Shown here piece after piece: positions 1 through 5,615 of a stretch of DNA of 8,438 nucleotides (its first letter is position 1; each line of letters opens with the position of its first letter). Below the pieces are notes generated by a model, which ran no database searches, was not told where the DNA came from, and saw only the letters and a program-made list of their open reading frames with translations. This DNA comes from Prolixibacteraceae bacterium (GTDB lineage Bacteria; Bacteroidota; Bacteroidia; Bacteroidales; Prolixibacteraceae), in NCBI GenBank assembly GCA_016930735.1, contig JAFGGF010000022.1, forward strand, positions 1-8,438. The letters are read 5' to 3'. The position numbers and the translations under genes are program-made.

Positions 1-95
1 AGGAATATCAGAACTCCTTTTGCCGCCATGTTTTTTCGCAGGTTGGCCGAACGGAAAATCTCGCGCCAGGCGAAATAGAAAAATGATCGTTTCAT
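1..95 (-). CDS. N-terminal fragment of a putative membrane protein (possibly DUF5687 or ABC-transporter permease type)
   Basis: Only the first 31 codons are inside the window; the gene continues past base 1. The peptide opens MKRSFFYFAWREIFRS and goes on with a basic stretch (LRKN) and then a turn into hydrophobic residues (GVLIF). This is how Bacteroidota DUF5687-type proteins and some ABC permeases begin: a cytoplasmic amphipathic W-R-x-x-x-R-S segment before the first membrane helix. It lies on the same strand as the PadR-membrane protein pair, 99 bases beyond that pair, which fits the common arrangement of a PadR regulator next to ABC-type export genes. No Shine-Dalgarno sequence precedes the ATG, as is usual in this phylum. 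The reading frame is well supported by a codon pattern unlike random sequence, but the family assignment rests on a short peptide and is weak. Confidence 0.5.
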   Translation of the reverse strand, partial: MKRSFFYFAWREIFRSANLRKNMAAKGVLIF

Positions 96-127
96 ATAAA
101 TAGTAAATAGTTTTTAGTTATGAGTCG

Positions 128-170
128 TGTAACTTTTAAATGTATGTATCATTTATTATAAAAAGTTACA
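128..170. repeat. Perfect 10-bp inverted repeat with 23-base spacer between the 1-95 and 195-902 genes
   Basis: TGTAACTTTT at 128-137 is the exact reverse complement of AAAAGTTACA at 161-170. The 23-base spacer contains ATGTATGT at 140-147, the same 8-mer found in the right arm of the palindrome upstream of the padR gene (1272-1279). The element lies in the 99-base gap after the membrane protein gene and before the start at 95, so it could be an operator for the leftmost gene. It is a poor intrinsic terminator: the stem is AT-rich, the loop is long, and no T-run follows on the minus strand. Confidence 0.45.
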
Positions 171-194
171 TTTTAATTTTCCAATTATAATCAT

Positions 195-902
195 TCAAAT
201 TGCAAACTCAGCAAATTGCTCCATAAAGTGTTCTTTTATTTTTTCAGGGAGGAAAAATAGATTCCCATAAATAAGAATTGTAAAACTAACTGTAAAAAAC
301 GATATGGCAAGTAATACCCAAAAATTGTCCACCGATTTCAGGTTTAATATATTGGAAAAATTATAATAATGTATAGGCAGTTGAATAGTCAGCGATGATG
401 CAACCTGTACTTCTTTTAACCGGTCGAGTAATAAAAATGATTTCGCTTTCTTTAGTTTAATTTTGTATTTTTCAGGAAAATATTTAAAATGATAATAAAT
501 CATAATTATAAACAAAACAATAAAGTAGGCTGCCATCACCCATAATCCGTTTTCAACAATCCTTAATAAAGTAACCATCAAAAAAGTGAACGTAACAATT
601 ACTATTAACTTTGGCCAGCGATAATAATCAAGTAAATAATTCCAAAGCATCCGATTATACTTTTTCCTGAGTTCCTTTTCTTTTTGTTGCCTGATTTTAC
701 TGAAGCCATATATCCCGAATTTGCCGAATGTATTCATCAATGCTTTTTGAAAGGGTAATTCAGGATCTTCTTTCCACAGTTCCTCGATTGAAGATGCCAG
801 ATGGTCAACCAGCTCTATTTGCAGGTCATATTGATAAACATAATGTTTATGGCAAAACCTGAACAGTTCTTTTGTTTCTTCGGCAGTAATAATTCTACCC
901 AT
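195..902 (-). CDS. Three-helix membrane protein co-encoded with a PadR regulator
   Basis: This 235-residue protein has a soluble N-terminal part (about 1-95) and three strongly hydrophobic segments at roughly 98-115, 119-138 and 194-217. The N-terminal part is mostly helical, with a DLQIELVDHLASSIEELW stretch at 26-43 followed by a second helix ending in a glycine/phenylalanine turn (about 51-66). This two-helix layout resembles the HAAS/DUF1700-type region of membrane proteins that are routinely encoded with PadR repressors. A highly charged linker (70-83) leads to the first membrane segment. Its start codon lies inside the end of the padR gene (8-base overlap), so the two are almost certainly co-transcribed and translationally coupled. 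The likely role is as a membrane-bound partner or sensor for the repressor or for the neighbouring transporter-like gene; this is inferred from context only. No enzymatic motif is visible. Confidence 0.8.
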   Translation of the reverse strand: MGRIITAEETKELFRFCHKHYVYQYDLQIELVDHLASSIEELWKEDPELPFQKALMNTFGKFGIYGFSKIRQQKEKELRKKYNRMLWNYLLDYYRWPKLIVIVTFTFLMVTLLRIVENGLWVMAAYFIVLFIIMIYYHFKYFPEKYKIKLKKAKSFLLLDRLKEVQVASSLTIQLPIHYYNFSNILNLKSVDNFWVLLAISFFTVSFTILIYGNLFFLPEKIKEHFMEQFAEFAI

Positions 903-1233
903 TTGATATTCCCGGATTTAATAAAACTTCCATATTTTGTATAAACGACCGCATATCAGATAACAAGCTAACAGTCTCTTTTTTCCCTTTTTCAGTAAGA
1001 AAATAATATTTACGAGGGCGATTATTCACTTTTTCCATATTTACGTTAAGCAATCCCTGAGCTTCAAGTTTATGCAAAACAGGGTACAGTGCACCTTCGG
1101 TAATTTTCAATTTACCGGCGGTAATTTCTTCAACCTCACGTGTGATCTGATAGCCATACATCTGCCCATTATCATTTAATAATTTCATTACGATAGTTGA
1201 AAGGCTGCCTTTGTAAACTGAATTTTTTATCAT
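895..1233 (-). CDS. PadR-family transcriptional repressor
   Basis: This 112-residue protein is a short PadR-type winged-helix regulator, with the N-terminal DNA-binding domain and almost no C-terminal dimerisation extension. Recognisable features are the MYGYQITREVE helix (about 25-35), the TEGALYPVLHKLEAQGLL recognition-helix region (about 45-62) and the wing with RPRKYYFLTEKGKKE (about 72-86), followed by a C-terminal helix for dimerisation. PadR proteins usually repress their own gene and nearby efflux or stress genes and release DNA when a ligand binds or an interacting protein captures them. A 31-bp near-perfect palindrome lies 18 bases upstream of the start, where a repressor would block transcription. 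The gene overlaps the following membrane-protein gene by 8 bases. The ATG is not preceded by a Shine-Dalgarno sequence, but the protein begins at the usual position relative to the domain. The ligand is unknown. Confidence 0.93.
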   Translation of the reverse strand: MIKNSVYKGSLSTIVMKLLNDNGQMYGYQITREVEEITAGKLKITEGALYPVLHKLEAQGLLNVNMEKVNNRPRKYYFLTEKGKKETVSLLSDMRSFIQNMEVLLNPGISNG

Positions 1234-1251
1234 GTCTCAAAAATAATAAAA

Positions 1252-1282
1252 AAAACATACCTAAGAATCTTATGTATGTTTT
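1252..1282. promoter_or_regulatory. 31-bp near-perfect palindrome upstream of padR, candidate operator
   Basis: The sequence is symmetrical about base 1267. The outer arms are AAAACATAC (1252-1260) and GTATGTTTT (1274-1282); the inner arms are TAAGA (1262-1266) and TCTTA (1268-1272). Only the pair 1261/1273 fails to match, so 14 of 15 base pairs are complementary. It lies 18 bases upstream of the padR start, where the promoter or transcript start would be expected. PadR dimers bind inverted repeats of this size in their own promoters. No other regulator gene is in the window, so autoregulation by the adjacent PadR is the simplest reading, although no binding data can be seen here. Confidence 0.6.
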
Positions 1283-1360
1283 AATACAAATTATTTAAGT
1301 GCTATTAACCTGTGAAAAGAGCGATTCATTATTGAAATAAAATAAAAAAATTCTTATAAG

Positions 1361-1555
1361 TGACTGTCCCCGTGGCTAGACAAAGAATACCAGCCGGTAG
1401 CCAGGTTTCGCCTACCGATTGCCATCGGGATTATTTCAACATAAGCTAAAAACCAAATTTTTTATTTTTCACCCCTCTATCAGTCATTGCACTGACATCT
1501 CTCCTGCAAATCAAAGTAGAGTTTAAGGTAACCTGCGGTAAACCACGAAGAATTT
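1361..1555. repeat. Hairpin-rich intergenic stretch resembling interspersed Bacteroidota repeat sequence
   Basis: This part of the 420-base gap between padR and the operon has no convincing open frame. It begins with GTCCCC-type sequence (1365-1371) such as is seen in REP-like elements. It contains a hairpin with CGGTAG (1395-1400) pairing with CTACCG (1412-1417), which competes with an overlapping hairpin CCGAT (1415-1419) / ATCGG (1424-1428). A third hairpin pairs TCAGT (1480-1484) with ACTGA (1491-1495). GC content is visibly higher than in the flanking AT-rich bases. The wording of the sequence resembles dispersed intergenic repeats I associate with Bacteroidota genomes, but copy number cannot be judged from a single copy. 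The rest of the gap (1283-1360 and 1556-1587) is AT-rich without clear features. Confidence 0.35.
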
Positions 1556-1587
1556 TTTGATTAAATTAACATTTTTATGTTTTGTTA

Positions 1588-1595
1588 TAATTTTG
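1588..1595 (+). promoter_or_regulatory. Possible Bacteroidota -7 promoter element for the five-gene operon
   Basis: TAATTTTG matches the TAnnTTTG consensus used by the Bacteroidota primary sigma factor. It lies 58 bases upstream of the first start codon of the operon, which would give a leader of about 50 bases. No convincing TTTG-type -33 element is present at the preferred spacing (a TTTG at 1556-1559 is 28 bases away), so the call rests on one half of the promoter. Confidence 0.3.
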
Positions 1596-1653
1596 CCAAA
1601 CGACAATGATTGATTTTAAACTCTAATTTATATATTTACCTAAAAGCTGTATT

Positions 1654-2520
1654 ATGAAGATTGAAAAAACAGGTGTTGTGGGAGCAGGTATTATGGGAAC
1701 CGGATTAGCTCTGACTCTGTTATTATATGGGAAAACTGTTTTTTTAATTGATTCTGATAAAAGCAAGCTTGAAATTTTTGAAAATGACCTGATTAAAAAT
1801 ATCAGGTTTCAAATATTATTTAATGCTGAATGGAAAGATATTGTCCCGGATAAATTAAAGCATAACCTTATTACATCAACCAATCCTGAAATATTGAATT
1901 CAGCAGATTATATAATTGAAAATGTTACAGAAGACTGGGAAATAAAAAAGGAATTATGGGAAAAACTAGACAGCATATGTAAAAAGGAAACTATTTTTGC
2001 TTCCAATACTTCAGCAATTCCTATTACAAAACAAGCTTCTGTAACAAAAAGGCCTGACAAAGTTATCGGGATTCATTTTATGAATCCGGTTCCTCTGAAA
2101 CCCGTTGTCGAGGTAATAAAAAGTGAACTCACTTCCGATGAAACAATAAAAAATACTCTGTCTTTTCTGGAAGAAATAGGCAAAAGAGGGATACTGATAA
2201 ACGATGCCCCGGGTTTTGTGTCAAACCGGGTTTTAATGTTAACCATAAACGAAGCTTTCTATTTATTGCAGGAAGGAACCGCATCGATCTCTGAAATTGA
2301 TGAAATATTCAAGACCTGTTTCGGGCATAAAATGGGGCCTTTTGAAACTGCTGACCTTATTGGGTTAGATACCATTTTATTAACTCTGAAAGTATTAAAA
2401 GATAATTTAAAGGATAATAAATTTACTCCATGCCCTTTATTAAGAACAGTTGTTGACAAAGGATTTTTCGGTGCAAAAAATAAAAAAACGATATATCAGT
2501 ATTTTAATCTGAATAACTAA
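1654..2520 (+). CDS. 3-hydroxyacyl-CoA dehydrogenase-family protein, FkbK type (predicted glyceryl-ACP oxidation)
   Basis: This 288-residue protein has the normal length of the short 3-hydroxybutyryl-CoA dehydrogenase family. The NAD-binding Rossmann domain opens with G10-A-G12-I-M-G15 and ends its second strand in an aspartate (FLID), as expected for NAD(H). The ASNTSAIPI stretch and the catalytic pair are intact: H141 in GIHFMNP and E153 in PVVEVI. The helical C-terminal domain starts at APGFVSNR. The fold alone would suggest beta-oxidation, but the gene is followed by a free ACP, an acyl-CoA dehydrogenase homologue and an FkbH homologue. That is the composition of the methoxymalonyl-ACP pathway, where this enzyme (FkbK) oxidises the primary alcohol of glyceryl-ACP. 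I therefore infer an ACP-bound substrate. It is the first gene of the operon, and one base separates it from the ACP gene. Confidence 0.85.
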   Translation: MKIEKTGVVGAGIMGTGLALTLLLYGKTVFLIDSDKSKLEIFENDLIKNIRFQILFNAEWKDIVPDKLKHNLITSTNPEILNSADYIIENVTEDWEIKKELWEKLDSICKKETIFASNTSAIPITKQASVTKRPDKVIGIHFMNPVPLKPVVEVIKSELTSDETIKNTLSFLEEIGKRGILINDAPGFVSNRVLMLTINEAFYLLQEGTASISEIDEIFKTCFGHKMGPFETADLIGLDTILLTLKVLKDNLKDNKFTPCPLLRTVVDKGFFGAKNKKTIYQYFNLNN

Positions 2521-2521
2521 T

Positions 2522-2755
2522 ATGAATGAATTAAAGAAAAAAATTAAATTATTTATATCGGAAAAGATCGACATTACCAATTTAGCTGATACCGATGATA
2601 TGTTTAAACAAGGTTTTGTAAATTCCTTATTTGCAATGGAACTTGTAATGTTTGTGGAAAATGAAATAGGAGTAAAAGTTGAAAATAAAGATTTAATGCT
2701 TGATAATTTCAGATCGGTCTGTGCAATTGAAAAATTTATCATGAGTAAAAAGTAA
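2522..2755 (+). CDS. Free-standing acyl carrier protein, FkbJ type
   Basis: This 77-residue protein has the size and helical pattern of a discrete acyl carrier protein. The expected phosphopantetheine attachment serine is S35 in the motif GFVNSLFAMELV. The residue before it is asparagine, where most fatty-acid ACPs have aspartate. After it comes the usual helix II (FAMELVMFVENEIGV) and a helix III/IV region (NKDLMLDNFRSVCAIEKFI). The protein would carry the three-carbon unit while the neighbouring enzymes act on it; in the related FkbH/I/J/K pathway the FkbH protein loads a glyceryl group onto this carrier. It starts one base after the previous stop codon and ends five bases before the next start, so it must be co-transcribed with both. 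No phosphopantetheinyl transferase gene is in the window; a housekeeping enzyme would have to activate it. Confidence 0.88.
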   Translation: MNELKKKIKLFISEKIDITNLADTDDMFKQGFVNSLFAMELVMFVENEIGVKVENKDLMLDNFRSVCAIEKFIMSKK

Positions 2756-2760
2756 TAATA

Positions 2761-3873
2761 ATGTCAATTAAAGAAAATGACATACTAAAAAAATTCCGAA
2801 GTTTTTCGGAAAATAAAATTGCACCTCATGCATCCTATATTGATGAAAAACAAAATATCCCGGAAGAACTTCTTACTGATTTAAAAAAATCAGGTTTCCT
2901 GGGAGTATTGATTCCAAAAGAATTTGGCGGACTGGAATTAAATTATATTGATTATGGACTTCTAAATGAAGAAATCGGAAAAGTCTGTACAACAATAAGA
3001 AGTCTTATTACGGTTCAGAATATGGTAGCTGTGATAATTAACCGGTATGGTGACAATTTACAAAAAAGTAAATGGTTACCCAAGATGGCTTCCGGCGAGG
3101 CAATTGCAGCTTTTTGTTTAACTGAACCCGGATTTGGAAGCGATGCAAAAAATATCCAGTCAGGCTTACAGGCTGAAGGAAAAGATAAATTTATACTAAA
3201 CGGAAATAAAAAATGGATATCGTTTGCACAGATTGCAGACATTTTACTTGTTATTGCGAGGGCTGAAGAAGGACTTTGTTGTATCATTGTCGAGAAAAAA
3301 ACAGTCGGGATTGAAATTACCCCTATCAATGATATGCTTGGCGCAAGGGGATGTTTGCTTGGAGAAATCAGGTTTAATAATTGTAAGATACCCCAAAGCC
3401 ACCTGGTCGGGAATCTTGGATTTGGTTTATTCCCGGTTGCTTTTACAGGATTGGATATCGGTCGATACAGTATTGCATGGGGTTGTGTAGGCATGGCAGA
3501 AACATGTCTTGACATTTCAAAAAAATATTCAAAAACAAGGAAGCAATTTGACTTACAAATCTTTAACCACCAGCTTGTTAAAAGGATTCTGACTGATATG
3601 GCAGTTGAATTAAAGGCTGCCAGGTTACTTTGTTTAAATGCAGGATCGTTTTTGGAAAATAAATCCAGGGATTCTTTTGCTGAAGTATTGTCTGCAAAAT
3701 ATTTCGCATCGAAAATGGTTCGCTTTGTCACTGCCAGAGCAGTTGAACTACATGGAGCTTCAGGCCTGAAAAAAGGGAATCCAGTTGAAAGGTTCTTCCG
3801 GGATGCAAAAATAATGCAAACCATCGAAGGCTCAGACCAAATGATGCAACTCATGATCTCAAGGTATTTATAG
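2761..3873 (+). CDS. Acyl-CoA dehydrogenase-family flavoprotein, FkbI type
   Basis: This 370-residue protein is close to the standard acyl-CoA dehydrogenase length. It shows the family order: an all-alpha N-terminal domain (about 1-115) with LLTDLKKSGFLGVLIPKEFGG; a middle beta domain beginning with the FAD/substrate motif TEPGFGSDA (121-129) and containing NGNKKWIS; and a C-terminal alpha domain with YSKTRKQFD and the final RFFRDAKIMQTIEGSDQ region. E356 in IEG is at the position of the catalytic base of classical acyl-CoA dehydrogenases. In the methoxymalonyl-ACP pathway the homologue FkbI acts on the ACP-bound aldehyde/hydrated form from FkbK to give the carboxylated 2-hydroxymalonyl-ACP. 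Here the same role is inferred from the adjacent ACP and FkbH genes. An ordinary fatty acyl-CoA role is less likely, since no thiolase, hydratase, ligase or electron-transfer flavoprotein gene accompanies it. Confidence 0.85.
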   Translation: MSIKENDILKKFRSFSENKIAPHASYIDEKQNIPEELLTDLKKSGFLGVLIPKEFGGLELNYIDYGLLNEEIGKVCTTIRSLITVQNMVAVIINRYGDNLQKSKWLPKMASGEAIAAFCLTEPGFGSDAKNIQSGLQAEGKDKFILNGNKKWISFAQIADILLVIARAEEGLCCIIVEKKTVGIEITPINDMLGARGCLLGEIRFNNCKIPQSHLVGNLGFGLFPVAFTGLDIGRYSIAWGCVGMAETCLDISKKYSKTRKQFDLQIFNHQLVKRILTDMAVELKAARLLCLNAGSFLENKSRDSFAEVLSAKYFASKMVRFVTARAVELHGASGLKKGNPVERFFRDAKIMQTIEGSDQMMQLMISRYL

Positions 3874-3884
3874 TTTTTTTAAAA

Positions 3885-4922
3885 ATGCCTCAGAAAGAAA
3901 AAAAAATAAAATGTGTGGTTTGGGATTTAGATAATACGATCTGGGATGGAACTCTTGCGGAAGATAAAAATGTTGTCCTGAAAAAAGATATCGATAAAAT
4001 TATTTCAGAGATTGATCGCCGGGGCATACTCCAGTCTGTCGCCAGTAAAAATAATGAAAAGGATGCATTACTTAAACTATCAGAATTTAAAATTGCCGAT
4101 TACTTTTTATACCCGAAAATTAACTGGAACTCAAAAGCCGAATCGATTAATGAAATTGCCAAACAGTTAAATATAAGTATTGATACATTTGCGTTTATCG
4201 ATGACCAGAAATTTGAACTGGACGAGGTTAATTTTACATATCCTGAAATATTAACGATTCAGTCTGATAATTATTTTAAAATAACGGATCTCCCGGAATT
4301 TAAACCGACTTTTATCACCAAAGATTCTGCAAACAGAAGAATGATGTATAAATGTGATATTGTCAGAAACAAAAATGAAGCTGAATTTAAAGGGTCAAAA
4401 GAAGAATTTTTGAAATCATTGAATATGGTATTAAAAATTTTTCCCGCTAAAGAAGAGGATCTAAAAAGAGCTGAAGAATTAACATCGCGAACAAACCAGT
4501 TAAATACAACAGGAATTACTTTTTCTTATAATGAGTTAAATATATTCAGGTGTTCTGAAAATTACATGCTTATTATGACAAATCTTAAAGATAAGTATGG
4601 ATCATACGGTCATATTGGATTGTCACTTATTGAATGCAGGCACCACATTTGGACTATAAAATTACTGTTAATGTCATGTAGGGTAATTACCAGAGGAATT
4701 GGTTCTGCTATTCTTGCATATATCACCTCGGAAGCTAAAAAAAATCATGCTGTTTTAAGGGCTGATTTTATTGAAACCGATGTTAACAGAATGACAAATA
4801 TATTGTTCCGTTTTTCCGGTTTTAAAGAATTAAATAACAAAAACGGTAAAATACTTTTTGAATACGATCGTGAAACTGAATTAAAATTTCCGGATTATAT
4901 TAATTTGGTAATTAAAAACTGA
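3885..4922 (+). CDS. FkbH-type HAD-IIIC glyceryl transferase/phosphatase
   Basis: This 345-residue protein matches the single-unit FkbH type in length and in domain order. The N-terminal HAD domain has motif I in VVWDLDNTIWDG (D14, D16), a serine motif in SVASKNN (S54), a lysine at K84 and an acidic motif in FIDDQKFELDEV (D106, D107). The C-terminal acyltransferase-like domain carries the FkbH hallmark RTNQLNTTG (202-210) and a glycine-rich RGIGSAIL segment. Proteins of this family take 1,3-bisphosphoglycerate, remove phosphate and load a glyceryl group onto an ACP through an enzyme-bound thioester. C10, next to motif I, is one candidate for that cysteine, but I cannot prove which cysteine is used. 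The partner ACP is the gene at 2522-2755. This gene is the strongest evidence that the operon makes a glycerate-derived acyl unit and not a fatty acid. It follows the previous gene by 11 bases. Confidence 0.9.
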   Translation: MPQKEKKIKCVVWDLDNTIWDGTLAEDKNVVLKKDIDKIISEIDRRGILQSVASKNNEKDALLKLSEFKIADYFLYPKINWNSKAESINEIAKQLNISIDTFAFIDDQKFELDEVNFTYPEILTIQSDNYFKITDLPEFKPTFITKDSANRRMMYKCDIVRNKNEAEFKGSKEEFLKSLNMVLKIFPAKEEDLKRAEELTSRTNQLNTTGITFSYNELNIFRCSENYMLIMTNLKDKYGSYGHIGLSLIECRHHIWTIKLLLMSCRVITRGIGSAILAYITSEAKKNHAVLRADFIETDVNRMTNILFRFSGFKELNNKNGKILFEYDRETELKFPDYINLVIKN

Positions 4923-4930
4923 AAGCCTGT

Positions 4931-5590
4931 ATGAAAAACAAAATTATAATCTACGGGAGTGGTTCAATGGCATTAATTGCATATTATAATTTCAGGGAAT
5001 TTTCTGATTTTGAAGTAATTGCTTTCACATTAGATCCTGAACTTATTAAATTAAACACATTCGAAAATCTGCCTGTAATCCCCTTTAATTTGGTTGAAAA
5101 AAAATTTCGGCCAAGAGAGTTTTATATGTTTGTTGCAATAGGTTATATCCAACAGAATCAGATAAGAGAGGCAAAATACACTGAAGCAAAAGAAAAAAAA
5201 TACAGGCTAATTAATTTTATCCACCCCAGTGTTTCCATGTTTTCTGATTTGAGGCTAGGAGATAACTGTTTTATTTCGGCAAATACCAGCATCCAACCAA
5301 AAGTTATAATGAAAAATAATATTGTCATTGGAGATAATTGCTGTATTGGGCATAATTCAAAAATTGGAAACAACTGCTATATCGGTGGTGGTACAGCTAT
5401 TGCCGGAAATGTGAATATTGGCAAAAATGTTTTTACAGGGAAAAATGCAACCCTTCGCGATAATATAAATATTGGTTCAGATTGTATTATCGGAGCAGGA
5501 GTTACAATGCTTAAAAACGCAAATCCCGGGGAAGTTTATATATCACCTGAACCAATTAAATATCCTTTTAATAATGAAGGATTAATTTAA
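4931..5590 (+). CDS. NeuD/PglD-type left-handed beta-helix acyltransferase
   Basis: This 219-residue protein has the two-part build of the NeuD/PglD sugar O/N-acyltransferases. The N-terminal small Rossmann-like domain (about 1-95) begins KIIIYGSGSMA and ends before IHPSV. The C-terminal part is a run of hexapeptide repeats (about 100-195; for example VIGDNC, KIGNNC, NIGKNV, NIGSDC, IIGAGV) that would form a trimeric left-handed beta-helix. H141, in IGHNSKIG, aligns with the catalytic histidine of PglD, where the following residue is acidic; here it is asparagine. The C-terminus (EVYISPEPIKYP) differs from the usual G-x-P-A-K ending. Family members transfer acetyl groups from acetyl-CoA to sugars such as sialic acid or UDP-4-amino sugars. 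Because it is the last gene of an operon that builds an ACP-bound acyl unit, it may instead use that unit as donor. The acceptor is unknown. Confidence 0.85.
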   Translation: MKNKIIIYGSGSMALIAYYNFREFSDFEVIAFTLDPELIKLNTFENLPVIPFNLVEKKFRPREFYMFVAIGYIQQNQIREAKYTEAKEKKYRLINFIHPSVSMFSDLRLGDNCFISANTSIQPKVIMKNNIVIGDNCCIGHNSKIGNNCYIGGGTAIAGNVNIGKNVFTGKNATLRDNINIGSDCIIGAGVTMLKNANPGEVYISPEPIKYPFNNEGLI

Positions 5591-5615
5591 ATCAATAATA
5601 CTTCAATTCAAAGGG

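Noticed and set aside
128..170. Intrinsic terminator of the padR-membrane protein transcript
   Set aside because: The stem is AT-rich with a 23-base loop and no T-tract after it on the minus strand; a regulatory site is more plausible.
1395..1428. Rho-independent terminator or riboswitch from the overlapping hairpins
   Set aside because: No T-run follows on either strand, no conserved riboswitch core is seen, and the nearest start codon is more than 220 bases away.
2440..2742. 100-codon open frame on the minus strand
   Set aside because: It is antisense to the end of the dehydrogenase gene and to the ACP gene; composition is that of reversed AT-rich coding sequence.
3015..3854. 279-codon open frame on the minus strand
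   Set aside because: It lies wholly antisense to the acyl-CoA dehydrogenase gene, whose motifs are intact; the translated product shows no recognisable domain.
1654..3873. Reading the dehydrogenase pair as a fatty-acid beta-oxidation operon
   Set aside because: No thiolase, enoyl-CoA hydratase, acyl-CoA ligase or electron-transfer flavoprotein gene is present, whereas a free ACP and an FkbH homologue are in the same tight operon.
5591..5615. Intrinsic terminator between the convergent acyltransferase and propeller genes
   Set aside because: The 25 bases hold no inverted repeat able to form a stable stem.
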